DNA of 64,000 bases from positions 1,612,001 through 1,676,000 of the forward strand of contig NZ_JABBGC010000001.1 of NCBI RefSeq assembly GCF_012927205.1, read 5' to 3'. This stretch comes from Chitinophaga fulva (lineage in GTDB: Bacteria; Bacteroidota; Bacteroidia; Chitinophagales; Chitinophagaceae). A program made the translations under genes and the position numbers. The notes beneath the pieces are model-generated. The model was not told where the DNA came from. It saw nothing but the letters and a program-made list of their open reading frames with translations, and ran no database searches. Shown here in pieces: positions 61,417 through 64,000 of this stretch. Positions within the stretch are counted from its first letter, which is position 1. The number at the start of each line of letters is the position of its first letter.

Positions 61417-63000
61417 ATGAAAAGAAGAGATTTCCTGAAATATACAGCCCCGGCCGCAATATTACCAACCATTATCAACGGCTTTTCTATCAAGGCTTTT
61501 GGAAGCTCGCCTATGTTGGCTGCATTAAGCGGCGCTGCTGCTGACAATGACCACGTACTGGTGATGATTCAGCTGACCGGAGGAAATGATGGGCTTAACA
61601 TGGTCATCCCACTGGATATCTATGGTAAATACCAGTCTGCCAGGACAAATATTGCTATTCCGGAAGGAAAGGTACTGCGGCTCGACAACTATCTTAAATC
61701 TGGTCTGCACCCTGCCATGAAAGGTGTGCAGCAGTTATACAACGAGGGCAAGGCAAGCATCATCCAAAGTGTTGGTTATCCTTCTCCCAATTTTTCGCAT
61801 TTCCGCGCTACGGATATCTGGCTCACCGGATCAGACTCCAATGAGATACTGACGTCCGGCTGGGGCGGCCGTTATCTCGATACGAAATACCCCGGACCGC
61901 AGGACACCTACCCTAACGCTGATAATCCGGACCCGCTGGCGATCCAGATCGGCTCCATTGTGTCTCCGGCTTTTCAGGGGGCAGATGCCAGCAGGGGAAT
62001 GGCCATCACCAGCGCAACAGATTTCTACAACCTGATAGATGGGGTAATGGATCCTGTTCCCAATACCAAAGCCGGTAAAGAGCTGGAGTATATCCGGATG
62101 ATCGCCAAACAGACCAACAGCTATGAAAAGGCGATCAAAGCGGCAGCGGCTAAAGTGACTTCTCAGGGACCATACCCTGCTAATAATAATCTGGCCGATC
62201 AGCTGAAGATTGTGGCCCGTCTAGTGGCCGGAGGGCTTAAAACCCGCATGTACATGGTGAGCACAGGCGGCTTCGATACCCATGCCAGCCAGACAGAATC
62301 CGGTGATACCACAACAGGTGGTCACGCCAAATTGCTGGGTGGTGTGTCCGACGCTATCAAAGCCTTTATGGACGACCTGAAAGGACTGAAAGCTTCCCGC
62401 AGGGTAGTAGGGATGACGTTTTCCGAATTTGGCCGCCGTATCAAATCCAACTTCAGTATGGGTACAGACCATGGCGCCGCTGCACCTATGATCGTCTTCG
62501 GTGACTATGTGAACCAGGGCGTATTGGGTAATTCCCCGGCTATACCTGACAATACCAGCGTGGCAGATAACGTGCCCATGCAGTACGATTTCCGCTCTGT
62601 TTACGCATCTATCCTGGAACAGTGGTTCTGCGTGGACCAGACCGATCTGAACAAAATCCTGCAGAAAGATTACCAACGGCTGCCGCTGATCAGCGGTGTG
62701 GCCTGTGGTGTAATTACCAATCTGCCTGATCTGAATACAGATGACAAAAAACTGATCACTAACAGCCCCAATCCTTTTACCAGCGCTACTACCATCACCT
62801 ACATCACGGGCAATGGCAATACCATGATACAAATATTTGATACCATGGGACGGCTGGTGAGCGTGCCTGTCAATAAAACGCATACTCCTGGTACCTACAC
62901 TTTCACTTTCGATGCGGAATACCTGCCCAACGGGGTTTATTATGCCCGGTTCCAGAATGGTTCCGTACAACAGGTGAGACCTATGCTGAAAGTGAAATAG
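61417..63000 (+). CDS. DUF1501 family protein with type IX sorting domain
   Basis: A 527-residue protein starting MKRRDFLKYTAPAA, a Tat-type signal. The DUF1501 domain (about 45-440) has the LVMIQLTGGNDGLNMVIPLD start, FDTHASQ, and FSEFGRRIKSN with GTDHGAAAP. The last 75 residues, after NSPNPFTSATTITY, have the beta-rich pattern of a type A C-terminal sorting domain and end with PMLKVK; such tails guide proteins through the type IX secretion system. It begins 11 bases after the DUF1800 gene. A Tat signal and a type IX tail together suggest export through Tat, then secretion (inference). Confidence 0.92.
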   Translation: MKRRDFLKYTAPAAILPTIINGFSIKAFGSSPMLAALSGAAADNDHVLVMIQLTGGNDGLNMVIPLDIYGKYQSARTNIAIPEGKVLRLDNYLKSGLHPAMKGVQQLYNEGKASIIQSVGYPSPNFSHFRATDIWLTGSDSNEILTSGWGGRYLDTKYPGPQDTYPNADNPDPLAIQIGSIVSPAFQGADASRGMAITSATDFYNLIDGVMDPVPNTKAGKELEYIRMIAKQTNSYEKAIKAAAAKVTSQGPYPANNNLADQLKIVARLVAGGLKTRMYMVSTGGFDTHASQTESGDTTTGGHAKLLGGVSDAIKAFMDDLKGLKASRRVVGMTFSEFGRRIKSNFSMGTDHGAAAPMIVFGDYVNQGVLGNSPAIPDNTSVADNVPMQYDFRSVYASILEQWFCVDQTDLNKILQKDYQRLPLISGVACGVITNLPDLNTDDKKLITNSPNPFTSATTITYITGNGNTMIQIFDTMGRLVSVPVNKTHTPGTYTFTFDAEYLPNGVYYARFQNGSVQQVRPMLKVK

Positions 63001-63021
63001 TGCAATATAAATGCATCGTTG

Positions 63022-63050
63022 TTGCAAATGAGTAAAGTTTATTACCTTTG
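63022..63050 (+). promoter_or_regulatory. Promoter of the His-rich small protein
   Basis: TACCTTTG (63043-63050) fits TAnnTTTG. A TTG at 63022-63024, 18 bases upstream, is a fair -33 element. The GTG start at 63056 lies five bases past the -7 box, so the transcript would be leaderless or nearly so. Confidence 0.55.
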
Positions 63051-63055
63051 TCCCG

Positions 63056-63385
63056 GTGTATAAACATTTTCAAAAAATATTAGCGGTCATCCTGCTGGGC
63101 GTATTCACCCTGAATACGGTCCCACGGGAGTTTATACACCTGTTCGCCGGTCACCACGATACGCAGGATGCGCACACGCCGGTGGGCGGCACCGCGATAT
63201 CGGAGCAACACCGCCACTGCGATTTTCTGCAGATAGGGGTGGAGCCGTTTGACCAGTACACTACTGATTTTATTTCTCCGGTACGTCCGGTGATATGGGT
63301 ATTTCAACTGCGGCCGTTGCCGGAAACCAGCTATATTACCCATCGTGATCTCTCTCCCAGGGCGCCACCATCTGTGTTTGCCTGA
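63056..63385 (+). CDS. Small His-rich exported protein upstream of TonB receptor
   Basis: A 109-residue protein with a GTG start and an N-terminal hydrophobic helix (ILAVILLGVFTLNTV). The rest contains histidine clusters (FAGHHDTQDAH and EQHRHCDF), and ends RAPPSVFA. No Met lies inside the frame, so GTG 63056 must be the start. Small His-rich proteins before TonB-receptor genes occur widely in Bacteroidota, and a link with metal uptake is plausible. It lies 91 bases before the receptor gene. Metal binding is an inference. Confidence 0.65.
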   Translation: MYKHFQKILAVILLGVFTLNTVPREFIHLFAGHHDTQDAHTPVGGTAISEQHRHCDFLQIGVEPFDQYTTDFISPVRPVIWVFQLRPLPETSYITHRDLSPRAPPSVFA

Positions 63386-63476
63386 TTTCAACCACACATC
63401 ATGTATAGCTGTTATTACCTCCAGGTAATAGTCAGTTATTGTTATCCACTGTTTTCTTATTTCTTATTACTTACGT

Positions 63477-64000
63477 ATGCATTATTTGCGTGTATTTATA
63501 CTCGGATTAATGGCGGCGTTGCTGTCGTTGCATCCCACCGCCCAGGCCGGAACTCCTGAAGACGGCACTTTCTCTAACGTGCTCACCGGAAAAGTAACTG
63601 ATAAAGTTACCCATGCCATCATTCCCGGCGCTTCTGTTTATCTGCCTGACTTGCATGTTGGCGCAGCTGCTGACGCGCAGGGAAATTATACCATCAAAAA
63701 TCTGCCGAAGGGAAAATATATTGTGGAAGTACACTCCATCGGATATGCCGCCTACACGGAGACTGTCAATGTAAATGGTACTACCACCAAAGATTTTGAA
63801 CTGACCGAAACACTGATCGAAAAAAATGAAGTGGTGATCACGGGTGCCAACCTGGCTACTTCTGTGAAAAAAACACCTACGCCTATCAGCATCATCCGCC
63901 GGGATGTCCTGGACCAGAGCATTTCCACCAATATCATCGATGCGATCGCCAAAGTACCGGGTGTGAGCCAACTCTCTACCGGTCCGGCTATCTCCAAACC
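63477..64000 (+). CDS. TonB-dependent receptor, N-terminal part (3' end outside window)
   Basis: The first 174 residues are visible and the frame runs off the window. A signal peptide ends near TAQA-GTPED. A carboxypeptidase-regulatory domain covers about 32-115 (GKVTDKVTHAIIPGASVYL), followed by the TonB-box-like NEVVITGANLAT stretch and the plug (TPTPISIIRRDVLDQSI; AIAKVPGVSQLSTG). It is probably coexpressed with the small His-rich protein upstream. Metal or heme uptake is possible; the barrel is not visible. Confidence 0.9.
   Translation, partial: MHYLRVFILGLMAALLSLHPTAQAGTPEDGTFSNVLTGKVTDKVTHAIIPGASVYLPDLHVGAAADAQGNYTIKNLPKGKYIVEVHSIGYAAYTETVNVNGTTTKDFELTETLIEKNEVVITGANLATSVKKTPTPISIIRRDVLDQSISTNIIDAIAKVPGVSQLSTGPAISK

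Noticed and set aside
62221..63027. A 268-codon minus-strand frame opposite the DUF1501 gene
   Set aside because: His/Gln-rich antisense shadow of a well supported gene.

Overview
The window looks like chromosome of a member of the Bacteroidota, most likely the family Chitinophagaceae and plausibly Chitinophaga or a close relative. The grounds are SusC/SusD partners, FecR anti-sigma factors paired with ECF sigma factors, TonB-dependent receptors with STN and carboxypeptidase-like N-terminal domains, LytS/LytTR regulation, many lipoproteins with Cys-Lys-Lys-Asp-like N-termini, a type IX secretion C-terminal tail, promoter boxes of the Bacteroidota form TAnnTTTG, weak Shine-Dalgarno sequences, and class I lanthipeptide precursors with the KKLQLAKVKIAEL leader. 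No database search was run; names rest on recognised motifs and layout.

Layout. 1-6.4 kb: end of an FAD-dependent oxidoreductase, a DeoR-type regulator with its own palindromic operators, and a SusC/SusD pair (a glycan-type uptake locus). 6.5-13.1 kb: a rhomboid protease, a lipoprotein, a LytS/LytTR two-component pair, and a TonB-dependent receptor with a TPR protein; the two-component pair and the receptor share an operator-like element. 13.1-20.7 kb: module A, an ECF sigma factor diverging from FecR, an STN-type TonB receptor, a DUF4397-like lipoprotein and a propeller-like lipoprotein. 20.8-29.2 kb: a YXWGXW repeat protein, a calcium/proton antiporter, an AraC regulator, two convergent DHFR-like reductases, a hypothetical protein and an FtsX-type permease. 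29.3-46.6 kb: module B, a much larger version of module A (ECF sigma, FecR, STN-TonB receptor, DUF4397-like lipoprotein, another lipoprotein, three double-fasciclin lipoproteins, an Oar-like TonB receptor, and a five-IPT/NHL lipoprotein), all on one strand.

46.7-55.1 kb: two short-chain dehydrogenases and an AraC regulator, then three 51-residue class I lanthipeptide precursor genes on the minus strand, all with near-identical leaders, C-rich cores and a repeated 5' leader. No dehydratase, cyclase or transporter gene lies in the window, so they are orphan precursors here. Three lipoproteins follow: an unassigned one, a DNRLRE-like one, and an M57-like HEIGH metallopeptidase with C-terminal repeats. 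55.1-58.3 kb is an AT-rich accessory segment ending at an intact tRNA-Lys(CTT). It holds a winged-helix-like protein, two homologous membrane microproteins of 38 and 33 residues, a gene of unknown function, and two tRNA 3'-end-like relics. 58.4-64 kb: a thiolase, a DUF1800/DUF1501 pair with a type IX tail, a small His-rich exported protein, and the start of another TonB-dependent receptor.

The main candidates for something undescribed are the orphan lanthipeptide triplet with its repeated leader, the fasciclin/DUF4397/IPT-NHL surface module together with its smaller sibling, and the microprotein pair in the tRNA-Lys island.
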